This document shows positions 46,416-57,563 of a DNA stretch of 64,000 nucleotides, in pieces. A model generated the notes under the pieces. It saw only the letters and a program-made list of their open reading frames with translations. It was not told the DNA's origin and did not search any database. The first letter of the stretch is position 1, and every line of letters begins with the position of its first letter. Location: NCBI GenBank assembly GCA_014706295.1, contig JACSVZ010000057.1, forward strand, positions 21,374 to 85,373. Reading direction: 5' to 3'. A program made the position numbers and the translations under genes. Source of the DNA: Lycocorax pyrrhopterus obiensis. Lineage: Eukaryota > Chordata > Aves > Passeriformes > Paradisaeidae.

Positions 46416-47031
46416 TGTGAAAAATGAGTGGATGATAAATGTTGGCTTTTGTATATAATAGGATAACATTTACAAGTAATAATGTACTAGGTAGAAATAA
46501 TGTTAAGGTAAAATATAGTAGAAACAAGGTTAGAGTGAATTGTAACTTCGAAATAGTTGTAATAAACTGAGAAACGTAGTAGTGAATACATAGTGATAAA
46601 CGTTCTTTAAGTTGATAAACCACAGAGCCTGGGATCAAGACATCTTAAAGAAACAAAGAAGATAAACTGCATACATCCCAGGAAGTCTGTTATCTCACTA
46701 AGAGCTCACACCTCCCAAAGAAACTGTCGACTAAACTGAGTTACAACTGAGAAGGGGATCCCTGCCTTCAATCCTTCAAGATCCAGAGGACCGGAGAGGC
46801 GCCTTGCTGTCAGGAGAGGGGTGCAAAGAGGTTGAAGTGAAGTGTAAATTATCTTTTAAGCTTAATGAATATGTAACAGTTTGAGAGGATACTTAAGCTC
46901 ACAAAAAAGGTGAATAAGATTGCGCCTCTGGCTGATTGCTAAGCGCCCAGCACTGTATTTGCCTTTGTTCTACTAATAAATGTTCAATACTTTGTAGCTA
47001 AAATTTTTAGCTTGTTAATTCATTTATTTCA
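46416..47031 (+). repeat. 5' LTR of provirus W
   Basis: TGTGAAAAATGAG to CATTTATTTCA. AATAAA at 46975-46980 is the likely polyadenylation signal. The R block GCTGATTGCTAAGCGCCCAG is related to the same place in K-type LTRs, which otherwise differ. Confidence 0.95.
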
Positions 47032-47033
47032 AT

Positions 47034-47050
47034 TGGTGACCCCGACTGAT
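47034..47050 (+). other. Primer binding site of W, tRNA-Trp-like
   Basis: TGGTGACCCCGACTGAT: the tRNA-Trp site with one G missing. Two bases follow the LTR before it. Confidence 0.8.
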
Positions 47051-47953
47051 ACTCCGCTAGAACCTGCTTTCTTGCTGGGGAGGGGGACGCCTCTAACAGT
47101 ATTCTGTAGCCCAGGAGGGCAGCGGGCACTAGCAAGCAGTAATTAGAAGCACGTCCTAAATCGTAGAACAAAGGCAAAGAAAACAACTTCTTTGAGCTCA
47201 ACTCCCTTGAGAACCGCGGTAAATCGCCCATAATTCTTGTACGTAGGAAGACCTGAACAAGAAAGGAGGACTGGTAAGTACTGTTCAGGGGGTGTGAAGG
47301 GGGGAGTGAATGGTGTGTGTATGAGAGGTGGGCTGGATAGTCCGGACTCACGAAGTGAATGTGGAGCCCTTTTAACCGCGTTTCCGTCCCCTCGCGAGAG
47401 GATCGGCCGGTGACCAGGCGAAGCGAGAGAAACAAGTTGAATGATCCCCCTGAAATAATTCCTTAGGAGTCAAAACGCCTTGGTAGAAATCCTCACATAG
47501 GAATTCTTAGGAGTTAAACGCCTTGGTAGAAATCCTAATACAGGAATTCTTAGGAGTTGGACGCCTTGGTAGGAATTTTTAGGAGTTAAAACCCATAGGG
47601 TGGAGATTCCTTGGTAAGGGAGTGATTTCCTGGACAGTCCACTGGGAAATCTGGTTAAGACTAAAATTATCTAAGGTAAAGGGACTTTGGCTTTGTTGTG
47701 CAGATTTATTGAGAGTTTGGTTTTTGGTGTTTAGTTACATTCGTTTGACTTGACAATATAGATATTGGTAGTTTTATTATTTGTGTAGTGTCACTGGTGG
47801 TTCGGTTCTGTTTGGCTGGAGTGCAGTTTGTAGAAATAGTTTTCTTTGTAGTTCTGTCTTTTTATCTGAAGGGGAGAGAACTGTTTGGGAAGGTAAATCA
47901 GAAATTAATGAAAGTGTGTAAGAGGTAGAATAACGGGCAAGAAGTTAAGCAAT
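47051..47953 (+). other. 5' leader of provirus W
   Basis: About 0.9 kb. It contains direct repeats at 47463-47600 (listed separately). No viral domain. Confidence 0.65.
47463..47600. repeat. Tandem repeats of about 44 bp in the W leader
   Basis: TTAGGAGT-AAACGCCTTGGTAGAAATCC units start at 47463, 47507, 47550 and (partial) 47579. Confidence 0.85.
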
Positions 47954-49584
47954 ATGGGACAGAAAGTAAGTAAGGTAAATCCCAAGAAAGGCAAAAAAAG
48001 TGTTGGATGATATACCACCCGATAGTCCACTGGGGGTTATGATAAAGTATTGGGATGAATCTAGCATTACCAAAGAGAAGGATAAAGTTAAAATGATAAA
48101 CTTCTGTATGATGGTATGGGCGGGAAGAAAAATTAGGTTTGATAATCTGTGCTGGCCAAAATATGGTTCTAGCGAAGGTTGGATGTGCCAAGCATTAAAT
48201 GTATATGTTAATGGGAAGAGGCCGTATAATCTAGAAGAATGCAAATATGCTGCATGTTGGAAAGGATCAGAGGTAAAACCTACAACAATTATGAAGATAG
48301 AAGAGGATAAAACAAAGCTGGAGGGAGGCAAATGGGAACCTTTAGAACATCTTCCTCCGCCTTATAACCCTGTCAATGGGGAAGTTCCACTACAAGGGGA
48401 ACTCCTACCACAGGGAGAGGAAGCCCCGCTTAGGGAAGAAGCCCCTCAGTCATGCCGCCGGGTTACGCGTTCAAGAGTAAGGGAAGAAAAGGAAGAGGGA
48501 AAGTTGTTTCCTTTGAGGGAAGTTCCTCTGGGGGGACCACAGGGAGGAATTGGATTTGTAAATGTTCCTTTAAACTCAGCAGAAGTAAGAAGTTTTAAAA
48601 AGGAGATGAAAGCTTTACTAGAAGACCCCTTGGGTCTTGTGGAACAGTTTGATCAATTTCTGGGGCCAAACATATATACCTGGGAAGAGATGCGGTCAAT
48701 TATGAGTATATTATTCACCCCAGAAGAACAACAAATGATTAGAGCAGCAGGAATGAGAATATGGGAAAGGGAAAACCAACAGGGGGTTCCCGCTGATCAG
48801 AAAATGCCTCTTCAGAATCCTCAATGGGACCAGAATCAACCCCAGGGTAGACAGAACATGGCTGATTTTCGAAACCTAATTCTAAGAGGGATAAAAGAAG
48901 CAGCTCCGAGAGGACAAAATGCAGCTCGGGCATTCGATAGCCGACAGGGGAAGGATGAAACCCCCACAGAATGGTTGGAAAGGCTCAGAAAAACAATGCA
49001 ACAATTTTCTGGCATTGACCCCTGTGGTCCGGTGGGACAGATGGTACTTAAAGTGAATTTTGTTACTCATTCTTGGCCAGACATCCAAAAAAATTAGAAA
49101 AATTAGAAGATTGGCAAGAAAGGGGTCTGCAGGAATTATTAAAGGAAGCCCAGAAAGTGTATGTCCGGAGGGATGAAGAAAAAGCAAAGGCCAAAGCGAA
49201 AATCATGGTTGCTACTATGAAGGAAGCTAATAAAGGGGGGGATGTCCAGAAAGGGAAGGGGTCGGTACAGCATTCAGCGAAGTGGTCAGGGACTCCTGGG
49301 GAAACAACAACGGAGAAACCGAGAAACCGGCAAGACGAGCGGGAACGTTTAACTGTCATTATTGTGGGATTCCAGGGCATTTAAGAAGGAATTGCCTGAG
49401 GCGTGCCAGGGATGTGAAAGCGTTTGAAGGGGAGATAGCATCGGGACAGTCAGGGGCTTTTTATACTGGGGTCGAAACATCAAACAGAGCCCTTGATAAA
49501 ATTAAAAATAGGACCCCAGGAGGAGGAAATGGAATTTTTAGTAGATACCGGAGCAGACAGAACATGTGTATTAAAAGTTCCTGA
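47954..49584 (+). pseudogene. gag: Provirus W gag, frameshifted at homopolymers
   Basis: Structural polyprotein. ATG 47954 starts MGQKVSK (myristoylation type). After a run of seven A near 47992-47998 the frame changes to 48000-49097: MA, late domain PPPY (near 48357), an acidic/basic linker, capsid with homology region (DETPTEWLERL, near 48957-48990). A second run of seven A near 49086-49092 moves it to 49073-49384, and then to 49282-49584 with the single zinc knuckle CHYCGIPGHLRRNC (49361-49402). About 540 codons in total, the most complete gag in the window. Confidence 0.88.
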
Positions 49585-52500
49585 AGGGTGTTGTGTAAGT
49601 AAAAAGGTTATTAGTGTAATAGGGGCAAAGGGTGAAGGGTTTAAGGTTCCCTTAATCGAAAACGTACATGTGGAAGGCCCTAACCGATTCGCGACTGGAA
49701 ACTTATTGTTAGTCCCGGGTGCCGGACGAAATTTATTGGGGCGAGATTTGCAATTATTTTTGGGTATAGGTGTACTCCCAGATGAGGGTCAAATGAAAGC
49801 AAAGATTTTAACTTTAACTAATGAGGATGAGGATAAAATTGAATCAGAAGTATGGGCATCTGAAAATAATAGAGGGAAGATAGACATGAAACCAATAGAA
49901 ATAATTATAGAACATCCATCTCACCCCATAAGGGTAAGGCAATATGCAATATCTAAAGAAGGAAGGATGGGGTTAAAACCGGTGATAGACAAATTGCTGC
50001 AAGAAGGAACTTAAGAAGCCTGCATGTCACCTCACAATACCCCGATATTACTGGTAAAAAAGGCTGATGGGACATACAGGCTAGTCCAAGATTTGAGAGA
50101 GGTTAACAAAAGAACACATACACGGTTTCCTGTCGTATCCAACCCTTACACACTTCTGAACCATATCCCTCCCTGTCACACATGGTACAGTGTGATAGAT
50201 TTAAAGGATGCATTTTGGGCTTGCCCACTGGCAGAGAACAGTAGAGACTTCTTTGCATTTGAATGGGAGGATCCTGAGACAAGAAGAAAACAACAATTAC
50301 GGTGGACTAGATTGCCTCAGGGGTTCACAGAATCTCTGAATCTGTTCGGACAGGCTTTAGAGGCTCTCCTGATGTCCTTTGAGCGAAGTGAAGAGATACT
50401 CATTTTACAATATGTAGATGATTTATTAATATCAGGATCAGATGAGGAAACAGTCTGGAATACCACCATTAATTTGTTAAATTTCCTTGGGAAAAAGGGG
50501 CTACGAGTTTCAAAGAAAAAACTACAGTTTGTAGAACAAGAAGTGAAATACTTAGGACACTGGTTAAGCCGGGGGAGTAAAAAGCTAGATCCTGAAAGGG
50601 TGCAGGGTATATTATCTCTTCCCCCAGCACAAACCAAAAGGGAGGTTAGAAAACTACTGGGATTATTGGGGTATTGTAAGTTGTGGATTGAAGAATATAG
50701 CAAAGTGGTCAAATTTTTGTATGAGAAGCTGATCGGCGAAGATAATATCTGTTGGACTCCAGAGGATGATCAGAGGTTAGAAATAGTAAAGGGGAAACTT
50801 ACAGAAGCTCCAGTTTTAAGCTTACCAGATGTGGCCAGACCCTTTCAGTTATTTGTTGATTCAAATGAAGGAGTAGCCCATGGGGTTCTTACACAGGAAT
50901 GGGGGGGTCCAGGAAACCTGTAGCGTTTCTGTCTAAATTATTAGATCCTGTGGCCAGAGGGTGGCCAGTTTGTGTACAAGCTATATCGGCTGTAGCACTG
51001 TTAGTAGAAGAAGCTCGGAAGCTCACGTTTAGTGGTACCCTAACAGTATACACCCCACATGCTGTGCGATCAGTGTTAAACCAGAAAGCTGAGAAATGGC
51101 TCACAGATTCAAGGATGCTAAAGTATGAAACAATACTCCTAGAAACTCCAAATCTGACCATTTCCACAAGTAGCCATGTGAATCCTGCTCAGTTTTTGTA
51201 TGGGGAACCAGGAGGGAATGTTACCCATAATTGTTTAGAACTAATAGATTATCAAACTAAAATACGGGAAGACCTAATGGAATGTGAATTACCAGACGGG
51301 GAGAAGGTATTCATTGATGGATCTTCCCGGTGCCAGCAGGGGCAGCGAATGTCTGGGTATGCAGTGGTAGATGGTAGAACTATGGGACTTACGGAAAAGG
51401 GAAAATTGCCTAGTCACTGGTCAGCCCAGTCTTGTGAACTGTATGCTCTTAATAGAGCCTTGAGGTTATTAGAAGGGAAAGTAGGGACGATCTTTACGGA
51501 TTCAAAATATGCGTATGGAGTAGTACACACTTTTGGGAAAATCTGGGAAGAAAGAGGATTATTAAACTCAAGGGGGAAGGGGTTGATTCATGAAGGACTT
51601 ATTTTAGAGGTCTTAGAAGCATTGAAATTGCCTAAAGAAATAGCTGTGGTGCATATTAAAGGACACCAAAAAGGGAGGACCCTAGAAATAAGAGGAAATA
51701 ATCTAGCAGATCAGGAGGCTAGAGACGCGGCAGAAAATGGTAGCGAAAAGGTCATGTTAATCCTAACTCCAAGCAAGGAAGAATTAGAACTCCCAAAATT
51801 TAGTGAAGCAGAGGAAAAAGAACTTCGTAAGATAGGGGGGGAGCAAGATCAGTCTGGGAAATGGAAACTCCCTGATGGGAGACAGTTACTTAATAAGCCC
51901 CTTGCTAGGAGAATATTGGAAGGATATACATTCAAAGACTCATTGGGGAACTCAAGCCCTATGTGATCATTTTTTGAGGAATTATGGGTGCATTGGGATT
52001 TTTGGGTTAGGCAAACAAGTTACTAAAAACTGTATAACATGTCAGAGGGTAAATAAGAAGAATATGAGAAAAACCGCACTGGGAGGGCGTGAGTTAACTC
52101 TGCGACCATTTCAAAGCATTCAAGTAGATTTTACTGAACTTCCCCAGGTACAGAAATGGAAATTTTTATTAGTAATAGTAGACCATTTAACTCATTGGGT
52201 AGAGGCTGTCCCAACCGTCAGAGCTACAGCTAATGTGGTATGCAAAACTCTCCTGGAACAAATTATTCCCAGGTATGGAATGGTTAACAAAATAGACTCA
52301 GACAGGGGAACACACTTTACATCAAAGGTTCTACAGCAAACAACACAGGCCCTGGGAATAGAGTGGGATTTGCATACCCCATGGCACCCTCAAAGTTCGG
52401 GTCGGGTAGAACGAATGAACCAAACTCTAAAAAACACCTTAACCAAATTGATGATTGAAACTCAGATGTCCTGGATAAGGTGTTTACCTTTGGCACTACT

Positions 52501-53032
52501 AAGAGTCAGGACACAACCCAGATCAGACTTGGGAGTGTCCCCCTATGAAATGATGTTTGGGCTCCCCTTTTTGACTACCCAACACAAAACCGCTACTTAC
52601 GAGGAAGGGGAGGCGAGCGTTAAAAAATATATCACCACAATTGCTCAAACATTAGAAAACTTGCGGGCGAGAGGAATGATTCCTCAGACCGCCCCTTTAG
52701 ACTTCAAAATCCATAATATTCACCCGGGGGAATGGGTAATGGTTAAAACATGGAAAGAGCAGACCCTGGCTCCACAATGGGAAGGTCCGTTCCAGGTGTT
52801 GCTGACGACTGAAGCGGCGATTCGAACCAAGGAGCGAGGGATGGATCCACGCAGCCGAATCAAAGGACCCGTGGAAGAACCTAAGGAGTGGACTCTAATA
52901 TCTACACCGGGTGATACAAAATTAACTTTAAGCGCGGACGGGGGGGTAATGAACTGGGAGAGCCCACACAATCCACGAAGGAATTTAAGTGTTGTAAATA
53001 ATGAGGAAGTAAAACCAAGCCTGTATCAGTAG
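49493..53032 (+). pseudogene. pol: Provirus W pol, broken
   Basis: Protease with LVDTGAD (near 49541-49561) and LLGRDL; TAA at 50012-50014 (a Leu codon in A); RT with QYVDDLL (near 50410-50430); a frameshift in a G run near 50905; RNase H with FIDGSS and TDSKYA (active Asp kept, unlike A); a frameshift near 51920; integrase 51930-53032 with HHCC, VDFTEL, DSDRGT, SSGRVER and the C-terminal domain to TAG 53030-53032. All catalytic residues I can check are present in one frame or another. Frames before and after the TAA are the same. Confidence 0.92.
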
Positions 53033-53066
53033 TTCCAGATACCATCAAGGCAAGTTTTTAAGGCTC

Positions 53067-53456
53067 TTGCGCTATTCCTCTTGGGGAAAAACAGTTCCGC
53101 TTCAAACCGGAGGATCTGAACTATATCAAACAGAGGGTCCTAACGTGTTTGCACTGGCTTGTGATCTGTATAAAAAATTACATTATACCCCGATCTCAAA
53201 AACATTATTACGGCCCCCACCAGTGTCTGTCCACATACCTTGCTTGATTCATCCTAATAGTAGACACTGTAGCTGGGTCGAGTATAAGTGTATAATCTGT
53301 AAGCAAAATTGGTATTGTATTGCCCATAAGCGACAGCCTCGGTGCCCACAGTGCCGCGGTGGTTCCAACCGCCCGAATGCATTCCGTGAGCGTCTGTACC
53401 AAACAGAGATTGTAACCCTAACTTGTGGGAGGGAACTAAAAATCCCTGCATGGTGA
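53067..53456 (+). CDS. Cys/His-rich ORF 1 between pol and env of W, function unknown
   Basis: 130 codons, open also upstream into the pol end (no ATG, first codon TTG). N-terminal half without motif, then C-x8-C-x5-C-x2-C-x3-W-Y-C-x2-H-x5-C-x2-C (about 53235-53360), which could bind zinc, then a Cys (LTCGREL) and a stop TGA at 53454-53456. A similar Trp-centred motif is in Z (40950-41040) and A (3360-3424), and again downstream in W. I do not recognise the family. Without an ATG it would need splicing or non-canonical start. Possible roles (accessory protein, Env leader) are guesses. Confidence 0.55.
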   Translation: MRYSSWGKTVPLQTGGSELYQTEGPNVFALACDLYKKLHYTPISKTLLRPPPVSVHIPCLIHPNSRHCSWVEYKCIICKQNWYCIAHKRQPRCPQCRGGSNRPNAFRERLYQTEIVTLTCGRELKIPAW

Positions 53457-53628
53457 GAAATACCTAAAGAGGAGTGGGAAGCTACAATATCCCAGATAAA
53501 AGAACATCGACCTGACACCTGACTGTCGGCAAGACACTCAGTGCTATTAGCAAAAGGATAATGCAAACTCACAAGGGACGGGGGGAGGAAAGCGTTAACA
53601 ACCGAAAGGCCCAAGGTATGCGGCTTCG
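53457..53628 (+). other. Spacer between the two Cys/His-rich copies of W
   Basis: The first bases continue the homologous tail (EIPKEEWEA after the stop), and the rest is unrecognised. Confidence 0.4.
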
Positions 53629-53985
53629 GCTTTCTTGCCTAAAACATCTCCATTTAAATCACCAAGCATGGGTATTGTGCAAGTGTGTTAAGTGCTTAAG
53701 TGGTATTGTTCTTCAATAAAAAGGCATCCCCACTGTCTGAACTGCCGAGATTATAAAGGACAAAGAGACCAAGAGAATGCTGTGATAGTGCAAGTTTTGT
53801 GTGGGTGGGAGTTGCTTCTACCTGAAATTTTGGAAATTCCTGAGGAAAGGTGGGAGAAATCATTGCATTCATATGCAGTGCGGTTTGCATGGAAATGGGA
53901 TAAGCGGTGTAAGGAGGGCAAGCCTGGATTGGCCTCTACACCCGCCTTAGACGTAGTCCGGCCACGAGCTGCAACCTCGGAGGGC
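53629..53985 (+). pseudogene. Second Cys/His-rich copy in W, frameshifted, joined to env frame
   Basis: The part 53641-53697 gives HQAWVLCKCVKC in one frame; from 53692 another frame gives KWYCSSIKRHPHCLNC and then a tail with EIPEERWEK that matches the tail of ORF 1. So the motif was duplicated in tandem. The second frame runs without a stop for 98 codons into the env ATG at 53986. A frameshift between CVKC and WYC breaks the copy. Confidence 0.6.
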
Positions 53986-55907
53986 ATGGGACAAGGGGGT
54001 GTACGCCATACCAGACCTCTGATTACAGCCGTGACGATCCTAATTTTCGCATGTATTTTTGCAGGGGTAACCCCAAGCAGCGCGAATCCAGCAAATCCCT
54101 GCACCAAGTGCAGTTCCCTTATAAGATGGGGCAGTCGTGCTTCTTATCTGACCTGGCACACGACAGTAAATGATGTATGTTACTATGAAGCTTCCCTAGA
54201 AACTTGTAATTATGGAGAACACTCACTATGGGTAGCCAAGTTAAAATCCTCGGGAGGACACCAGCTTGGACTACCGTGTCCGAAAGGACAATATGTTTGT
54301 TTTGCTAAAGCAGGAATGTGGGGCATTTCAGACGGTGGGGGTGCACAAGACAGATTTAAAAAGGAACTGATAAAACAGCGAGTGCAGACTCTCAAAAGCA
54401 TCCCGAAACAGACCCAGCCGCTCCCAACTCTCTCAGACTCCCTTTATAAGAAGGTTAAAGAGCAGCTAAAAGAGACACTACCTCTCCCACCAATAGGCGA
54501 AAATCTGTTTATAGATTTAATGGAACGAATAGCTCAAGCACTAAATGTCAGTGATTGTTGGATATGTGGGGGTGCATTGACAACAGAACTGTGGCCATGG
54601 AAAGGAATTAGCCTAACTGTTCCTGAAATTCTTTTATGGAATAAAACCAAAATATCCAGAGAACACCGTCCTGAGGGATGGATGCTGAATTCAGGAGTAA
54701 TGGGTGAGGAATGCATTGGGAGAGAGGGCCAAGCAATCTATAGAACGTGGGTAGGAAAAAATCCCGTGTAAAAGAACTCTGTTCACAAATGTAACACACC
54801 GTTGGTGGTCACCCGAAACCCCTAATGGCTACTGGAAACTGAGTAACCAACTGAATGAAAATTGTAGTATCCAGGGAAACACAACCTTATTTTGGTGTAA
54901 CAGTAGCAACAATGACTTCATCAGTCCTTTTGCAGGCACGGCAGAGTTGCATAATTATTGGAGCCGTAGTAGCAGTGTTAACATACCATGGGATGCTCCC
55001 GATGGACTCTTTTAGATTTGTGAGAAAAAAGCTTATACTAAACTTCCCAAAGATTGGAGAGGGGTTTGTACAATTAGAACTATTCAGCCAGGATTTTTCC
55101 TATTGCCAAAAGCAGTAGGGAAAAATTTAGGCATTCCAGTTTATGAAGATCTACAAAGACAAAAACGGAGTTCAATAGAAGGTATTCAGAAATGGAGTGA
55201 TAATATAGGAGGCACCCAAAACTGGAAAAACGAAAGAATGGCCTGCCGAAAGAATAATACAGTATTATGGCCCGGCCACCTGGGCTCAAGATGGTTCATG
55301 GGGGTATAGAACCCCCATTTATATGCTAAATAGGATAATAAGACTTCAAGCGGTGGTTGAAATAATTAGCAACAAAACGTCCTCAGCTTTAGAACTAGTC
55401 ACTGAACAGTTATCCCAAACCAGTGCAATGACTTACCAAAACCGTCTAGCTCTTGACTATTTGTTAGCAGAGGAAGGGGGAGTATGTGGAAAATTTAATT
55501 CCTCCGACTGTTGCCTGCAAATAACTGATAATGGTCAAGCTATACTCGATATTGCTACAGACATTCGGAAAGTTGCTCATGTACCAGTTCAAAAATGAGA
55601 ATCAATACTAGAAACTGGGTGGTGAGATAAATTATTAGGAACTGCATGGTGGAAGAAACTAGCCTTTTTCCTTTTGTGTGCAACAGCTGGTTTGGTATTC
55701 CTCCCTTGCTTAATTCCCTGTTTTATCCGACTAATTACAAGTGTTGTCCAAGGTATGCAAGTAATCACTATGCCTATGGACCCGCAACAGACCACTCCGG
55801 TGACAACACAAAAGATAATGGTACTGAAGAAACAGAACAGTTCTGGGGACTCTCTTGAAGAAGCCAGATTAATCTGTAGGAATTTCGAACTTAACAGTAA
55901 AGTTTGA
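53986..55907 (+). pseudogene. env: Provirus W env, broken
   Basis: ATG 53986 (MGQGGVRHTR then a hydrophobic signal; A starts alike). SU to 54771 with CWICGG (near 54557-54574); the frame then changes at an A run (54760-54765) and again, with a furin-like RQKR near 55156-55170, a hydrophilic piece, [16 protein letters not shown] near 55271-55318, TM 55323-55907 with NRLALD, CX7CC (near 55494-55526), anchor near 55680-55740 and a tail. Two TGA codons (55596-55598 and near 55624) stand at Trp positions of E2 and A. Confidence 0.88.
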
Positions 55908-55939
55908 ATAACGATTATTGCCCAAGCCAACATAACTGG

Positions 55940-55968
55940 AAAAAAAAAAAAAAAAAAAAAGGGGGAAT
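55940..55968 (+). other. Polypurine tract of W with long A run
   Basis: About 21 A followed by GGGGGAAT, directly before the LTR. The long A run is not in A or E2 and may vary in length. Confidence 0.85.
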
Positions 55969-56583
55969 TGTGAAAAATGAGTGGATGATAAATGTTGGCT
56001 TTTGTATATAATAGGATAACATTTACAAGTAATAATGTACTAGGTAGAAATAATGTTAAGGTAAAATATAGTAGAAACAAGGTTAGAGTGAATTGTAACT
56101 TCGAAATAGTTGTAATAAACTGAGAAACGTAGTAGTGAATACATAGTGATAAACGTTCTTTAAGTTGATAAACCACAGAGCCCGGGATCAAGACATCTTA
56201 AAGAAACAAAGAAGATAAACTGCATACATCCCAGGAAGTCTGTTATCTCACTAAGAGCTCACACCTCCCAAAGAAACTGTCGAATAAACTGAGTTACAAC
56301 TGAGAAGGGGATTCCTGCCTTCAATCCTTCAAGATCCAGAGGACCGGAGAGGTGCCTTGCTGTCGGGAGAGGGGTGCAAAGAGGTTGAAGTGAAGTGTAA
56401 ATTATCTTTTAAGCTTAATGAATATGTAACAGTTTGAGAGGATACTTAAGCTCACAAAAAGGTGAATAAGATTGCGCCTCTGGCTGATTGCTAAGCGCCC
56501 AGCGCTGTATTTGCCTTTGTTCTACTAATAAATGTTCAATACTTTGTAGCTAAAATTTTTAGCTTGTTAATTCATTTATTTCA
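55969..56583 (+). repeat. 3' LTR of provirus W
   Basis: Partner of 46416-47031. AATAAA at 56527-56532. GTTG follows at 56584-56587. Confidence 0.95.
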
Positions 56584-56587
56584 GTTG

Positions 56588-56848
56588 CATATACATACAC
56601 GGAACACACATCCTGGAACCATATTTCTGTATATACACACACATCCTGGAGCTCTGCCAGACGAGGAAATCCCACGAAATGCTTATCTGTGGAATGCAAT
56701 TGGAATGTACCTTGCCGGGGCTTATTCAGACAGAAATCCCTTGAACAGCAAAGTTCTGGTGGTCACCTGCTTGTGCTTTTTCTCAGCCTCAGCAAAATGC
56801 TGTAATCTTTAAAACTTTAGCACGAATTATTTTGTATCATATACTACA
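56588..56848 (-). repeat. 5' LTR of provirus Z, right part
   Basis: Continues the Z LTR after the GTTG target of W: CATATACATACACGG to ATACTACA. Differs from 37836-38096 at two positions. CCTG follows. Confidence 0.95.
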
Positions 56849-57563
56849 CCTGGAAGCTAGGAATACAAAAGACTTGCAGCTGGCCCTGTATTAGACTGCA
56901 GATTTTGAAGATAAGGCAGACAACTTCCCAGTCTTTCCTTATCACATAGCCTCCCACTGCTATTTGCCTTAAACATATTTCTCCACACTCCCCTGACCAA
57001 TCCTTTCCCAAAGCAGCACCATATTGCCCACTCTGGGCGTGGGTTGCCAAGACCCTTCTCGGCACCTCTTATTGCTTCCTCTGGGCATCCACGTTCCCCA
57101 TATTGCCCCCCTGGGCATACACCATAATGCCTGCTCTGGGCGTCCATGACCTTAACTACCTCTGGAAGAATGTGCAAACCATCTCAACATTCTCCTAAAG
57201 GACCCTTCGGAGGTATTTTAGGATCATCATCCCTATAGTCGAGACCCTTTTTAGACTTTCCTTTCTTGCCCACCCCAGGCGTCCTGCCATGTTTTACTCC
57301 CCGAAGTTGTACTCACCGGTGAGATTTGCCGAGACCCTTCTCGACTTTCCCTTACTGCCCCCTCTGGGCCATCCATATCCAGTGGTCTTTTCCTGTGGAC
57401 TCTTCACGAAGCCCCCTGGTCTGCCTCTCATCTGTCTCCTGGACAGTCTCGGGTACCCAATCAATCACCCAGTACCGGCCAGCACCGAAGGAAGCTGGTC
57501 ACTGAAAATAGGTGAGGCACGCCTCAACCTCCTCTTGCTGCATGCCACACTCAGATGGTGGAA
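56849..57563 (-). other. Leader and gag start region of element X
   Basis: On the minus strand there is a hint of an MA start (IPPKGPLGE near 57210), as in other Gags here, but no lasting frame. At 57020-57380 a motif like CCATATTGCCC-CTCTGGGC-TCCA recurs at least five times in degenerate form, which suggests old tandem repeats in the leader. Confidence 0.5.

Larger units (their letters stand above)
46416..56583 (+). mobile_element. Provirus W (gamma-like ERV, plus strand) inside the Z LTR
   Basis: The only element whose whole length is uninterrupted by others: LTR 46416-47031, Trp-like primer site, leader, gag, pol, two Cys/His-rich frames, env, polypurine tract, LTR 55969-56583. Flanks GTTG at 46412-46415 and 56584-56587. 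LTRs of 616 and 615 bp differ at six bases and one A-run length by eye. All three main genes are broken. Confidence 0.95.
37496..56848 (-). mobile_element. Provirus Z (gamma-like ERV, minus strand), 5' LTR split by W
   Basis: 3' LTR 37496-38096, env, accessory frame, pol, a shortened gag, leader, Trp-like primer site, and a 5' LTR in two parts (46076-46415 and 56588-56848). It is flanked by CCTG at 37492-37495 and 56849-56852. Counting both parts, each LTR is 601 bp, and they differ at only two positions I can see, so integration was recent. Confidence 0.92.
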
